Position numbers and translations under genes: made by a program
Assembly: GCF_000425145.1 (NCBI RefSeq)
Contig: NZ_AULF01000009.1
Location: 124,001 to 188,000 of the forward strand
DNA: 64,000 nt
Direction of reading: 5' to 3'
Source of the DNA: Pedobacter glucosidilyticus DSM 23534
GTDB taxonomy: Bacteria > Bacteroidota > Bacteroidia > Sphingobacteriales > Sphingobacteriaceae
In this document: positions 56,741-64,000 of the stretch, piece by piece
How the letters are laid out: each line of letters starts with the position of its first letter
Position numbering within the stretch: position 1 is the stretch's first letter
Notes under the pieces: model-generated
What the model saw: the letters and a program-made list of their open reading frames with translations, nothing else
Databases searched by the model: none
Told to the model about the DNA's origin: nothing

Positions 56741-57592
56741 TTTATTAAATTTTCTTACGTGATAATCTACCAAATTATCTATAGGAGAGCGGATGATAAC
56801 CCCCATTTCCATGCCGTATTCTTGAGCAACTTCTTCTAAAATATTTCTAAAGTTATAAGCAACAGAGCCAATACAATTAAATTTATAAGAAGTATAATTA
56901 GGATAATGGCTTACCAGATTTTTGAAAAAATCATCAAAAGAAGATTTAACTAAATTTCTAGAATATTCTATATTAACCGTAATATCGTAAACAAATTTGC
57001 TAAAACTTGCACAAAATCTGTTTGGTAGTGGTTTGGTATAAACCTGATCTAAAATATCATCTGGCGTTAGTTTAAAGGTTTCCCAAAATACGGCTCTCAC
57101 ATTTTCTGGCATATAACCCCTTATATAATCTGATAAAAGTTTTTTACCAATATAACAGCCACTACCTTCATCTCCTAAAATATAAGCCAGAGAATCAATA
57201 TTAAATTCTATGTCTTCACCATCATAGATGCAAGTATTAGTACCTGTGCCTAGTATGGCGGCAAAGCCTCTTTCATCGCCTAGTAGGGCTCTTGCAGCTG
57301 CTAATAAATCATGTCCGATGTTTACTTTTGCATTGATAAAAAAAGCCCTCATGGCTTTTGCTACAATTTCTGCTTTTTCATCGTTATGTACCCCAGCACC
57401 ATAATAATTAACTTCTTTAATAGCTGCTATAGGCAAATCAGATGCAATATTTTTCTTTAATGATTCTAAAATATACTCGGTATTAGAGAAATAAGGATTG
57501 TAACCTTCAGTGTTGAAAAGTACTTTTTTCCCATCTTCAGTAATTAAGCACCAGTTTGTTTTGGTCGAGCCTCCATCGGCAATTATAATCAT
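56735..57592 (-). CDS. N-acetylglucosamine-kinase-like ATPase (BadF/BadG/BcrA/BcrD family), intact
   Basis: The 285-residue protein has the complete ASKHA kinase set: phosphate-1 loop IIADGGSTKTNW, catalytic Asp in NIGHDLLAAARA, phosphate-2 loop AAILGTGTNTCIYDG and DEGSGCYIGKKL. By comparison with human NAGK and related bacterial proteins, a GlcNAc or similar amino-sugar kinase is likely, but the substrate is not certain. It is a paralogue of the degenerate protein at 54036. Its promoter carries the same ACACTAAGTG element as the pfkA operon, which suggests common control. Confidence 0.82.
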   Translation of the reverse strand: MIIIADGGSTKTNWCLITEDGKKVLFNTEGYNPYFSNTEYILESLKKNIASDLPIAAIKEVNYYGAGVHNDEKAEIVAKAMRAFFINAKVNIGHDLLAAARALLGDERGFAAILGTGTNTCIYDGEDIEFNIDSLAYILGDEGSGCYIGKKLLSDYIRGYMPENVRAVFWETFKLTPDDILDQVYTKPLPNRFCASFSKFVYDITVNIEYSRNLVKSSFDDFFKNLVSHYPNYTSYKFNCIGSVAYNFRNILEEVAQEYGMEMGVIIRSPIDNLVDYHVRKFNKK

Positions 57593-57639
57593 GTTAATTT
57601 AAATTAGGTTTTTAAAGATAGGTAAATCTTCTTATTGTA

Positions 57640-57662
57640 CAAAATACACTAAGTGTTTTTTG
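57640..57662. promoter_or_regulatory. Candidate operator of the intact kinase gene (ACACTAAGTGT palindrome)
   Basis: CAAAATACACTAAGTGTTTTTTG (57640-57662) is a palindrome with 10 of 11 arm positions paired around A57651; its core ACACTAAGTGT (57646-57656) lies 54-64 bases before the kinase ATG. Confidence 0.55.
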
Positions 57663-57678
57663 CATAAAAAAATAAATT

Positions 57679-58662
57679 TTATGGATAAAAACATTGTTTA
57701 AGGCCTTTTTCTAAAATCTCTCTCTTTAGATTTTTACCAATAAAAACAATTCTTGTTTCTCTTTCTTCATCATTTTTCCAGTCATCTCCTTCTGTAAATA
57801 CAGGCGCCCCTTTAACAGATTGGATGATGAGTTGTTTTTTAAATCCTTCTATATTTAAAATTCCTTTTATCCTATAAAAATAAGCACCTTGTATCATCAA
57901 CATTACACTAAAATAATGCCTTAGTTTTAGTAAGTCGAAACTTGGTTTTAAGATATAGCTTTGTGATACGATATTATGATGATGTGTTTCTGGCTTTAGT
58001 TGAAGAAGAGGTTTATCATCTGTTTTAAAACCTAAATTAAACCTAACTTTAGATTTATCATAAGCATGTAGTTGTAATAAGGCTGTGCTTGGGGTTTTAC
58101 TATAATCAGTAAAAACGAAATCAGCAAATGGATTTAAAGCCTTTACTTTTTCTTTTACTTCTGCTAAAATTGCTGCCGAAGCTTCGCTACTTTTATTGAA
58201 AATTAAAAAATCTGAAAAAGCAATTTGCTTGGATGCTTCTTCTTCAATACCTAAAACATCTAATATATTTAACGTATCTACAATACCTATAACACCATCT
58301 AATTTAAAAGCAGTTTGGATATTATAATCTGTTAAAAAGGTAGCCGCTACGGCAGACGGATCTGCTATACCCGTTGTTTCAATAATTAAATGGTCATAAT
58401 CATAAGGACCAGTAACTAGCTTGTTTAGCAAAGCCGCCAAGTCTCCGTTTACAGAGCAACAAATACAACCGTTAGAAAGTTCAAAAATATTTTCATCGGT
58501 GTTGATAACTAACTGACTGTCTATATTAATTTCGCCAAATTCGTTTTCTATAATAACGAATTTTTTCTGCGGGTTTTCTGCTATCAGATGGTTTAAAAAA
58601 GTAGTTTTACCGGCACCTAAAAATCCGGTAAGTATGGTAACAGGTACAGCTTTAAAAGACAT
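57679..58662 (-). CDS. COG0523-family GTP-binding metal chaperone (CobW/ZigA/YjiA-like)
   Basis: The 327-residue protein has the P-loop GFLGAGKTTFLNHL, the zinc-binding CxCC motif in NGCICCSVNGDL, Walker B-type IIETTGIADPSA and the guanine motif NKSSE. A C-terminal CobW domain follows (about 240-327; FYRIKGILNIEG). These GTPases deliver zinc or other metals to enzymes. A histidine-rich stretch is short (ETHHHN). The ATG at 58662 is chosen; it overlaps the end of the kinase gene, so the two are an operon. Confidence 0.92.
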   Translation of the reverse strand: MSFKAVPVTILTGFLGAGKTTFLNHLIAENPQKKFVIIENEFGEINIDSQLVINTDENIFELSNGCICCSVNGDLAALLNKLVTGPYDYDHLIIETTGIADPSAVAATFLTDYNIQTAFKLDGVIGIVDTLNILDVLGIEEEASKQIAFSDFLIFNKSSEASAAILAEVKEKVKALNPFADFVFTDYSKTPSTALLQLHAYDKSKVRFNLGFKTDDKPLLQLKPETHHHNIVSQSYILKPSFDLLKLRHYFSVMLMIQGAYFYRIKGILNIEGFKKQLIIQSVKGAPVFTEGDDWKNDEERETRIVFIGKNLKREILEKGLKQCFYP

Positions 58663-58672
58663 TTTGATGGTA

Positions 58673-59947
58673 TTAATTTGCAACTAAAGTAAGAGGCAAA
58701 TTTACTTTAAATAGGCTACCTTGCCCCGGTGTGCTCATGACATCAATACTACCTTTTAATTTTTCTAGCAATTCCTTTACAATATACAGGCCCAAGCCAG
58801 AAGAACTTTCGTTATTGGTTGGCTTGTTTGATAATAGGGTAAAACGTTTAAAAAGCTTGTCCATTTCATGAGGGTGAATACCCGGACCTTCATCTTTAAT
58901 ACTTACACTAAACTGCTCATTTTGGGTTTGAAGCGTAATAAAAACTTGCTTGTTAAAAGATGAAAATTTGATAGCGTTTGAAAAAAGATTATTTAATACT
59001 CTTGTCAGTAAATTACTATCAGTTTTGATGTTTAGTGCTGAGGGTAAAGGCTCGTAATTTAAGCTGATATTTTTTTCATCAGCAGATTTTAAGAAATTAC
59101 CTATAATATCTCTTACAAAAGCATTTAATTCTAACTCTTCAATATAAGGTTTAATAGGTGTGCTCTCCATACTGTTAAGTGTTTCCATCTGGCTGATAAG
59201 ATGAAATACATCTTGCATACTTTTGTTAAAAATGCCAAAAAGTTCTTCTGTTTCGCTATTGGTTACCATTTCCTCAAATAAGAAAGATAACATTTTAATA
59301 TTGCTTAATGGCGATTTTAAATCATGAAGTAATATCTGTGAAAGCTGATCTTTCTCTTGCATGATTTTTTGCAAGTTTTCATTGTTTTTTTCTAACTCTT
59401 GATTAAGTTTTAAGAGTTCTTCATTTTTTTCTGCTATTTGCTTTTCAAAAGATCTTTTGTCTAAATAATTACTTATCCACTGCCCAAGATATTGTACAAA
59501 ATCTCTATCAGCTTGATTAAATTTTTTAGGATTGGCATAAGAGGAAGAAAAATTTAAAGTACCAAATTTTTTTCCTTCGGATATAATAGGAACGCCTATG
59601 TAAGAACGAGTTTGAAATTTACTGTAACAAGGATGACCTTTTAAATAAGAGGTTGCTGCATCGTCAATATCAAAAACATTATTCTCTCTAATGGTAATTT
59701 CGCAGAAAGTATCTTTTAAATCAAAAATCTGATTTTTAAGTTGTAATTCCTTATTGTTAGAATCGTAATCAATAATGTGGTAATCTTCCTGAATAACCTG
59801 AGAAATAATACCAGTTTCCATCTGTAGAAAGCCACATGAAATATTTAGAATTTCTGTAAAATCATGAATATTTGTTTGAATTAAAAGAGACGTGATTTTA
59901 TAAATCTCGTTCATTCTTTCTTCTTCTAACGAATTGGTTGTAGCCAT
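58673..59947 (-). CDS. GAF-domain sensor histidine kinase (cytoplasmic)
   Basis: The 424-residue protein has no signal peptide or membrane segment. An N-terminal GAF domain (about 20-165; YIGVPIISEGKKFGTLNFSS) is followed by a coiled coil (about 170-210), the HisKA dimerisation helix with the phospho-accepting histidine in LLHDLKSPLSNIKML, and the HATPase domain (NLFSNAIKFS, IKDEGPGIHP, SSGLGLYIVKELLEK). It would sense a small cytoplasmic ligand through GAF. No receiver gene is adjacent. The next gene is the COG0523 GTPase, starting within a few bases, which hints at a metal-related signal but does not prove it. Confidence 0.92.
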   Translation of the reverse strand: MATTNSLEEERMNEIYKITSLLIQTNIHDFTEILNISCGFLQMETGIISQVIQEDYHIIDYDSNNKELQLKNQIFDLKDTFCEITIRENNVFDIDDAATSYLKGHPCYSKFQTRSYIGVPIISEGKKFGTLNFSSSYANPKKFNQADRDFVQYLGQWISNYLDKRSFEKQIAEKNEELLKLNQELEKNNENLQKIMQEKDQLSQILLHDLKSPLSNIKMLSFLFEEMVTNSETEELFGIFNKSMQDVFHLISQMETLNSMESTPIKPYIEELELNAFVRDIIGNFLKSADEKNISLNYEPLPSALNIKTDSNLLTRVLNNLFSNAIKFSSFNKQVFITLQTQNEQFSVSIKDEGPGIHPHEMDKLFKRFTLLSNKPTNNESSSGLGLYIVKELLEKLKGSIDVMSTPGQGSLFKVNLPLTLVAN

Positions 59948-60065
59948 AATGCTTTGAAAAGGTTTCAATTGCAAAGTAATAAATATTTCTTTACCTAATA
60001 CTCGAAAATTACTTGAAATGTTTCACTAAACATAATGGCATGATATTGCATGTTTAATTTTTGGA

Positions 60066-61136
60066 ATGAATAAGCAACAAAAAATACTAGCAAAAATTGG
60101 TCTCGACCCTAAAATTACTGCTAAGGCTATAGGTTTACGTTACATCAATAACCAACAAGCAGGTTATAACAGGTTTAAAACAAAGAGTGGTTTTTTATAT
60201 AAAGATGAAGATGGGAAAAAGGTTACTGATAAAAAACTACTGGAAAGATTTAAAAAGTTAGTTATCCCGCCAGCTTATGAGCATGTTTGGATTTCACCTT
60301 CAGAAAATACACACTTACAATTTACAGGTATTGATGCAAAAGGTAGAAAACAGTATCGCTATCATCCAGAATGGAATAAAATAAGAAATGAAGCCAAGTT
60401 TTATCGATTAAGAAAGTTTGCAGAAGCACTTCCACACATCAGAAAACAAGTAGAAACAGATTTAAATAGAAAAGGATTACCTTTTGAGAAAGTATTGGCT
60501 TTGGTAGTGAAACTGATTGAGCTTACACATATCAGAATTGGAAATGCCGAGTATAGCAAGCTTTATGGCTCTTTTGGGCTAACAACTTTAAGAGATAAGC
60601 ATGTAAAATTTACAGGTAACAAGGTTAATTTTATTTTTAAAGGTAAAAAAGGTGTGCAGCATAACATCAATTTGCAAAGTAGAAAACTAGCTACGCTAGT
60701 AAAGAGGTGTAAAGATATCCCTGGTAAAGAATTATTTCAATATTATGATGATGAAGGGAAGCATTATCGTGTTGAGTCTGGCGATGTAAACCAATACCTT
60801 AAAAGTATTACTGGAGAAGATTTTACCGCTAAAGATTTTAGAACTTGGGCTGGCAGCGTACATGCTTTATGTACCTTAAAACAGATGGAAAAAGCTGATC
60901 AAGAACAAATCTGTAAAAAGAATATAGTACAAGCTATTGATGAGGTTGCCCGCAAATTGGGTAATACCCGTACGGTTTGTAAGAAATATTATATACATCC
61001 TATTGTGTTCCATAGTTATGAGAAAGGTACTTTGTATCAATACGATATTGATGAGGATCTAGAAGATAGTCTTCTCCCCGAAGAAAAATTATTGGTAAAA
61101 ATCTTAGATTCAGAAAACATGTCGGTGCTTAGTTAG
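60066..61136 (+). CDS. DNA topoisomerase IB (eukaryote/poxvirus-like)
   Basis: The 356-residue enzyme belongs to the bacterial type IB topoisomerases, which relax supercoils through a 3'-phosphotyrosine bond. The N-terminal domain has KLVIPPAYEHVWISP and KGRKQYRYHPEW. The catalytic domain has the Arg in GLTTLRDKHV, a Lys in FIFKGKKG, the Arg in DFRTWAGSVHAL and the Tyr in CKKYYIHP. Length and layout are usual for the bacterial group. It is divergent from the histidine kinase gene and 45 bases before the carboxylase gene. Confidence 0.93.
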   Translation: MNKQQKILAKIGLDPKITAKAIGLRYINNQQAGYNRFKTKSGFLYKDEDGKKVTDKKLLERFKKLVIPPAYEHVWISPSENTHLQFTGIDAKGRKQYRYHPEWNKIRNEAKFYRLRKFAEALPHIRKQVETDLNRKGLPFEKVLALVVKLIELTHIRIGNAEYSKLYGSFGLTTLRDKHVKFTGNKVNFIFKGKKGVQHNINLQSRKLATLVKRCKDIPGKELFQYYDDEGKHYRVESGDVNQYLKSITGEDFTAKDFRTWAGSVHALCTLKQMEKADQEQICKKNIVQAIDEVARKLGNTRTVCKKYYIHPIVFHSYEKGTLYQYDIDEDLEDSLLPEEKLLVKILDSENMSVLS

Positions 61137-61180
61137 TTTATCTCCTTAAATGCGTATTTTGTTGGGATAATTTAAGCCGT

Positions 61181-62662
61181 ATGAAAAAAATATTGGTTGC
61201 TAATAGGGGTGAAATAGCTCTTAGAATTATGCGCTCTGCTAAAGAGATGGGTATTAAAACCGTTGCAGTTTTTTCTGAAGCTGATAGAAATGCCCTACAT
61301 GTACGCTATGCTGATGAAGCTATTTGTCTTGGTGAAGCTGCTTCCACAGCATCTTATTTAAACATCCAAAAGGTAATTGATGCCTGTAAATTAACAGGTG
61401 CAGAAGCCATTCATCCGGGTTATGGTTTTTTATCAGAAAACCCAGAATTTGCCAGAAAAGTAAAAGCAGCAAGTATCATTCTGATTGGTCCATCGCCAGA
61501 AGCTATGGAGATAATGGGTAATAAATTATCAGCAAAAGCTGCAGCATTAAAATATAAAATTCCTTTGGTTCCTGGTACAGAAGAGGCTATCACCAATATA
61601 GAGCAAGCAAAAGAAAAAGCAACAAGTATTGGCTTTCCTGTTTTGATAAAAGCAGCTGCTGGTGGAGGTGGTAAAGGTATGCGTTTGGTACATCAGGTAG
61701 AAGATTTTGAAGAGCAAATGAAATTGGCTATTTCTGAAGCGGAATCTGCCTTTGGTGATGGTGCTGTTTTTATAGAAAAGTATGTAACATCGCCAAGGCA
61801 TATAGAAATTCAGGTTTTAGGAGACCAACATGGAAATATTGTTCATCTTTTTGAACGCGAATGTTCTGTACAACGTCGCCACCAAAAAGTGGTTGAGGAA
61901 GCGCCTTCTGCTGTTTTAGACGAGACAACAAGAGCCAAAATGGGAAAATGTGCGGTAGATGTAGCTCGTTCTGTAAATTATACTGGAGCAGGTACAGTAG
62001 AGTTTATTTTAGATGCCGATAAGAATTTCTTTTTTTTAGAGATGAATACTCGCTTGCAGGTAGAACATCCGGTAACGGAAATGATAACCGGGGTTGATTT
62101 AGTGAAAGAGCAAATAAAAATTGCCAGAGGCGAAGTACTTTCTTTTACTCAGGATGACTTAAACATAAAAGGTCATGCTATAGAGCTAAGGGTTTATGCA
62201 GAAGACCCAGCCAATAATTTCCTGCCAGATATTGGTACGCTAAAAACTTATAAAACTCCTAAAGGTATTGGCGTAAGGGTTGATGACGGCTTTGAGCAAG
62301 GTATGGAAATACCTATTTATTACGACCCTATGATTGCCAAATTGGTTACCTACGGTAAAAATAGGGAAGAAGCTATAGAAAGAATGTTGCGAGCAATTGC
62401 AGAATATCAAATAAGTGGTATTGAAACTACTTTACCTTTTGGTAACTTTGTCATGCAGCATGAAGCTTTTAAATCAGGAAATTTTGATACGCATTTTGTA
62501 GCTAAGTATTTTAAACCAGAAGTACTAAAGAAACAAGATAATGAGGAAGAAAAAATAGCTGCAATTTTAGCTTACAAGCTGTTTACGAAATCAAGCAATA
62601 AGCAATTAGCGACTGCAGCACAAGAAACTTCAAACTGGTTAAGAAATAGAAAAAATTGGTAA
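61181..62662 (+). CDS. accC: Biotin carboxylase subunit (acyl-CoA carboxylase)
   Basis: The 493-residue protein has the ATP-grasp biotin carboxylase core: KKILVANRGEIALRIMRSAK, HPGYGFLSENP, the glycine-rich loop AAAGGGGKGMRLV, catalytic EMNTRLQVEHPVTE and the lid region. A C-terminal stretch (about 450-493) exceeds the 450 residues of E. coli AccC. It would carboxylate the biotin of a separate carrier. No biotin carrier or carboxyltransferase gene lies nearby, so its partner (acetyl- or propionyl-CoA carboxylase) is uncertain; the symbol is provisional. Confidence 0.85.
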   Translation: MKKILVANRGEIALRIMRSAKEMGIKTVAVFSEADRNALHVRYADEAICLGEAASTASYLNIQKVIDACKLTGAEAIHPGYGFLSENPEFARKVKAASIILIGPSPEAMEIMGNKLSAKAAALKYKIPLVPGTEEAITNIEQAKEKATSIGFPVLIKAAAGGGGKGMRLVHQVEDFEEQMKLAISEAESAFGDGAVFIEKYVTSPRHIEIQVLGDQHGNIVHLFERECSVQRRHQKVVEEAPSAVLDETTRAKMGKCAVDVARSVNYTGAGTVEFILDADKNFFFLEMNTRLQVEHPVTEMITGVDLVKEQIKIARGEVLSFTQDDLNIKGHAIELRVYAEDPANNFLPDIGTLKTYKTPKGIGVRVDDGFEQGMEIPIYYDPMIAKLVTYGKNREEAIERMLRAIAEYQISGIETTLPFGNFVMQHEAFKSGNFDTHFVAKYFKPEVLKKQDNEEEKIAAILAYKLFTKSSNKQLATAAQETSNWLRNRKNW

Positions 62663-62682
62663 TTCAACAAATAAAACAATAC

Positions 62683-63279
62683 ATGTTTACTGGTATTATA
62701 GAAACTTTAGGAACCGTTACAAGCTTAAGAAAAGAGCAAGAAAATTTACATATTACCGTATCTTCTACAATAAGTAAAGATTTAAAAATAGACCAATCTG
62801 TAGCGCATAATGGCATTTGCTTAACCGTGGTTTCGCAAAATGAGGAAAGCCACACTGTAACCGCTATTTACGAAACTTTACAAAAAACTAATCTGGGAAG
62901 TATACAAGAAGGCAGTTTGGTAAACCTAGAACGTTGCATGCAAATGAATGGTAGGTTAGATGGGCATATTGTACAAGGCCATGTAGACCAAACTGGTATT
63001 TGTATTGCCTTAGAAGAGCAAGAAGGTAGCTGGTTTTACACTTTTAGTTATGATGAGGATAAGGGCAATGTTACAGTAGAAAAGGGTTCTATCTGCGTAA
63101 ATGGAATAAGTTTAACTGTAGTAAACTCTAAACCTGGGCAGTTTTCCGTAGCTATCATTCCATATACTTACGAGCATACCAATTTACAAAGTGTAAAACC
63201 TGGCGATATGGTAAACCTAGAATTTGATATCATTGGTAAATATGTTGCTCGTTTAATGGGGAATACTAAAACAGTTTAG
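62683..63279 (+). CDS. ribE: Riboflavin synthase, alpha chain
   Basis: This 198-residue enzyme converts two 6,7-dimethyl-8-ribityllumazines to riboflavin. It has the two homologous beta-barrels, the first beginning MFTGIIETLGTV and containing SVAHNGICLTVV, and the second with HIVQGHVDQTG and CVNGISLTVVNS. The ATG at 62683 is the standard start; the frame also extends to 62656, where it overlaps the carboxylase gene. It is convergent with the alkyltransferase gene, overlapping its end by 14 bases. Confidence 0.95.
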   Translation: MFTGIIETLGTVTSLRKEQENLHITVSSTISKDLKIDQSVAHNGICLTVVSQNEESHTVTAIYETLQKTNLGSIQEGSLVNLERCMQMNGRLDGHIVQGHVDQTGICIALEEQEGSWFYTFSYDEDKGNVTVEKGSICVNGISLTVVNSKPGQFSVAIIPYTYEHTNLQSVKPGDMVNLEFDIIGKYVARLMGNTKTV

Positions 63280-63745
63280 TTTGTCCTACTCCGGCAATTT
63301 TAGCTTCATGTTTTAATAGCCATTGTTTGCGCCATAAACCACCCGCATAGCCGGTAAGTTCGCCAGCCATGCCTACTACTCGGTGGCAGGGTACAGCAAT
63401 CATGATTTTGTTTTTGCCATTGGCGGCTGCAATGGCTCTTATGGCTAGTAAATTTTGCATCCTAATAGCTAAAGTGGTATAAGAGATAACTTCTGCAAAT
63501 TTTAGTTCTTGCAATGTACTCCAAACTTGTTGTTGAAAATCAGTACCGCTTTGTTTTATAGGGAAAGTAAAGCTTTTTAAATCTCCATTTAAATATTGTT
63601 GAAGTTCAGTTATAGCCAATGCTAAAATATCGGTTTTTGTGCCATTTTCTTGTGGTGCATCTGCAAAGCTAATTTCACAAATGGTATTATTTTCTTCTTT
63701 AATAATAACAAAGCCTAAAGGACTTTCAATACTTTGTACATTCAT
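63266..63745 (-). CDS. ogt: Methylated-DNA--[protein]-cysteine S-methyltransferase
   Basis: The 159-residue protein removes alkyl groups from O6-alkylguanine by self-alkylation. The acceptor Cys is in IAVPCHRVVG near residue 120, preceded by the helix-turn-helix with RAIAAANGKNK. The N-terminal domain is short, and no Ada metal-binding domain is present, so it is the Ogt type. The ATG at 63745 is preferred over a TTG one codon upstream. Confidence 0.94.
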   Translation of the reverse strand: MNVQSIESPLGFVIIKEENNTICEISFADAPQENGTKTDILALAITELQQYLNGDLKSFTFPIKQSGTDFQQQVWSTLQELKFAEVISYTTLAIRMQNLLAIRAIAAANGKNKIMIAVPCHRVVGMAGELTGYAGGLWRKQWLLKHEAKIAGVGQTKLF

Positions 63746-63785
63746 CAATCAAATATCATAAAAAATATAAGGCTTTACGCCGATG

Positions 63786-63817
63786 TTGAGCTTATATATG
63801 AGCTTTTACTATCTTTG
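63786..63817 (+). promoter_or_regulatory. Promoter of the ccmB-like gene
   Basis: TTG (63786-63788), 21 bases, TATCTTTG (63810-63817). This matches the Bacteroidota consensus. The predicted start lies within a few bases of the ATG at 63825, so the mRNA may be nearly leaderless. Confidence 0.6.
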
Positions 63818-63824
63818 CTACTGC

Positions 63825-64000
63825 ATGATATTAATTAAACAAGTTAAGAGTTTATTATACAAAGAGATTTTATTAGAATGGCGTTCTAAATATGCCTTTA
63901 ATGGTATTTTGCTCTATGTTATCTCTACCGTTTTTGTTTGTTATTTATCATTTAAAACTACTCCTCCTTTAGTTTGGAATGCGCTTTTCTGGATTATTTT
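63825..64000 (+). CDS. ccmB: Heme exporter CcmB-like permease, partial
   Basis: An open frame begins at ATG 63825 and continues to the window edge (58 codons seen). The translation starts with a basic amphipathic stretch (LIKQVKSLLYKEILLEWRSKY) and then a hydrophobic helix (FNGILLYVISTVFVCYL), followed by PPLVWNALFWII. This is the N-terminus pattern of CcmB, the permease of the CcmABC heme/cytochrome-c maturation transporter. The rest lies outside the window. Confidence 0.75.
   Translation, partial: MILIKQVKSLLYKEILLEWRSKYAFNGILLYVISTVFVCYLSFKTTPPLVWNALFWII

Overview
The window looks like chromosomal DNA from a low-G+C member of the Bacteroidota, most likely a Sphingobacteriaceae/Pedobacter-type organism. 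This is inferred from gene content and signals, not from a database match. The supporting signs are: start codons that mostly lack a Shine-Dalgarno sequence; promoters of the Bacteroidota form (TTG, about 18-21 bases, TAnnTTTG); a lipoprotein version of TamA (TamL) next to TamB; an OlsF-like two-domain acyltransferase; a DnaE with a fused proofreading exonuclease; and the order tRNA-Thr/Tyr/Gly/Thr - tuf - tRNA-Trp - secE - nusG - rplKAJL - rpoBC. No phage, transposase, CRISPR array or rRNA gene was found. No gap between genes exceeds 300 bases; the longest (12427-12718) holds a small unlisted gene and a promoter.

Layout. 1-8.6 kb: a response regulator, an MBL-fold hydrolase, recJ, lptB and a GH3-family enzyme, then an ECF sigma / membrane anti-sigma-like / beta-barrel operon and an orphan ABC ATPase. 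8.6-14.3 kb: the OlsF-like acyltransferase, an HhH DNA-binding protein, apt, a secreted protein, a 47-codon membrane protein with an apparent CTG start, rpsU, a Xer recombinase and hpf. 14.3-27.6 kb: tRNAs and the translation/transcription core. 27.6-34.5 kb: small conserved proteins, miaA, a CCA/poly(A)-polymerase-type enzyme, a Sua5/TsaC enzyme, a glycosyltransferase, dapD and an S4 protein. 34.6-47.1 kb: two AAA/DUF4143 ATPases flank a group containing an oxidoreductase, guanine deaminase, OmpH-like lipoprotein, thioredoxin, tamB and tamL. 47.2-51.5 kb: dnaE. 53-57.6 kb: a glycolysis island. 57.7-64 kb: a COG0523 GTPase with a histidine kinase, topoisomerase IB, a biotin carboxylase, riboflavin synthase, an O6-alkylguanine transferase and the start of a ccmB-like gene.

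The most interesting material is in two places. First, the glycolysis island: pfkA, a GlcNAc-kinase-like protein with a destroyed phosphate-1 loop, and gap form one operon. A Nudix-type regulator with a degenerate Nudix box is divergent from it, and an intact paralogous kinase lies just beyond. The pfkA and intact-kinase promoters share the sequence ACACTAAGTG at almost the same distance from their start codons. This suggests a local sugar-sensing regulon. Second, each of the two AAA/DUF4143 ATPase genes is preceded by its own duplicated palindromic element, different in sequence but similar in arrangement, which suggests autoregulation or self-recognition. Smaller points include a perfect Shine-Dalgarno sequence in front of hpf, just downstream of rpsU, in a lineage that rarely uses one, and a mosaic of AT-rich intergenic inverted repeats.
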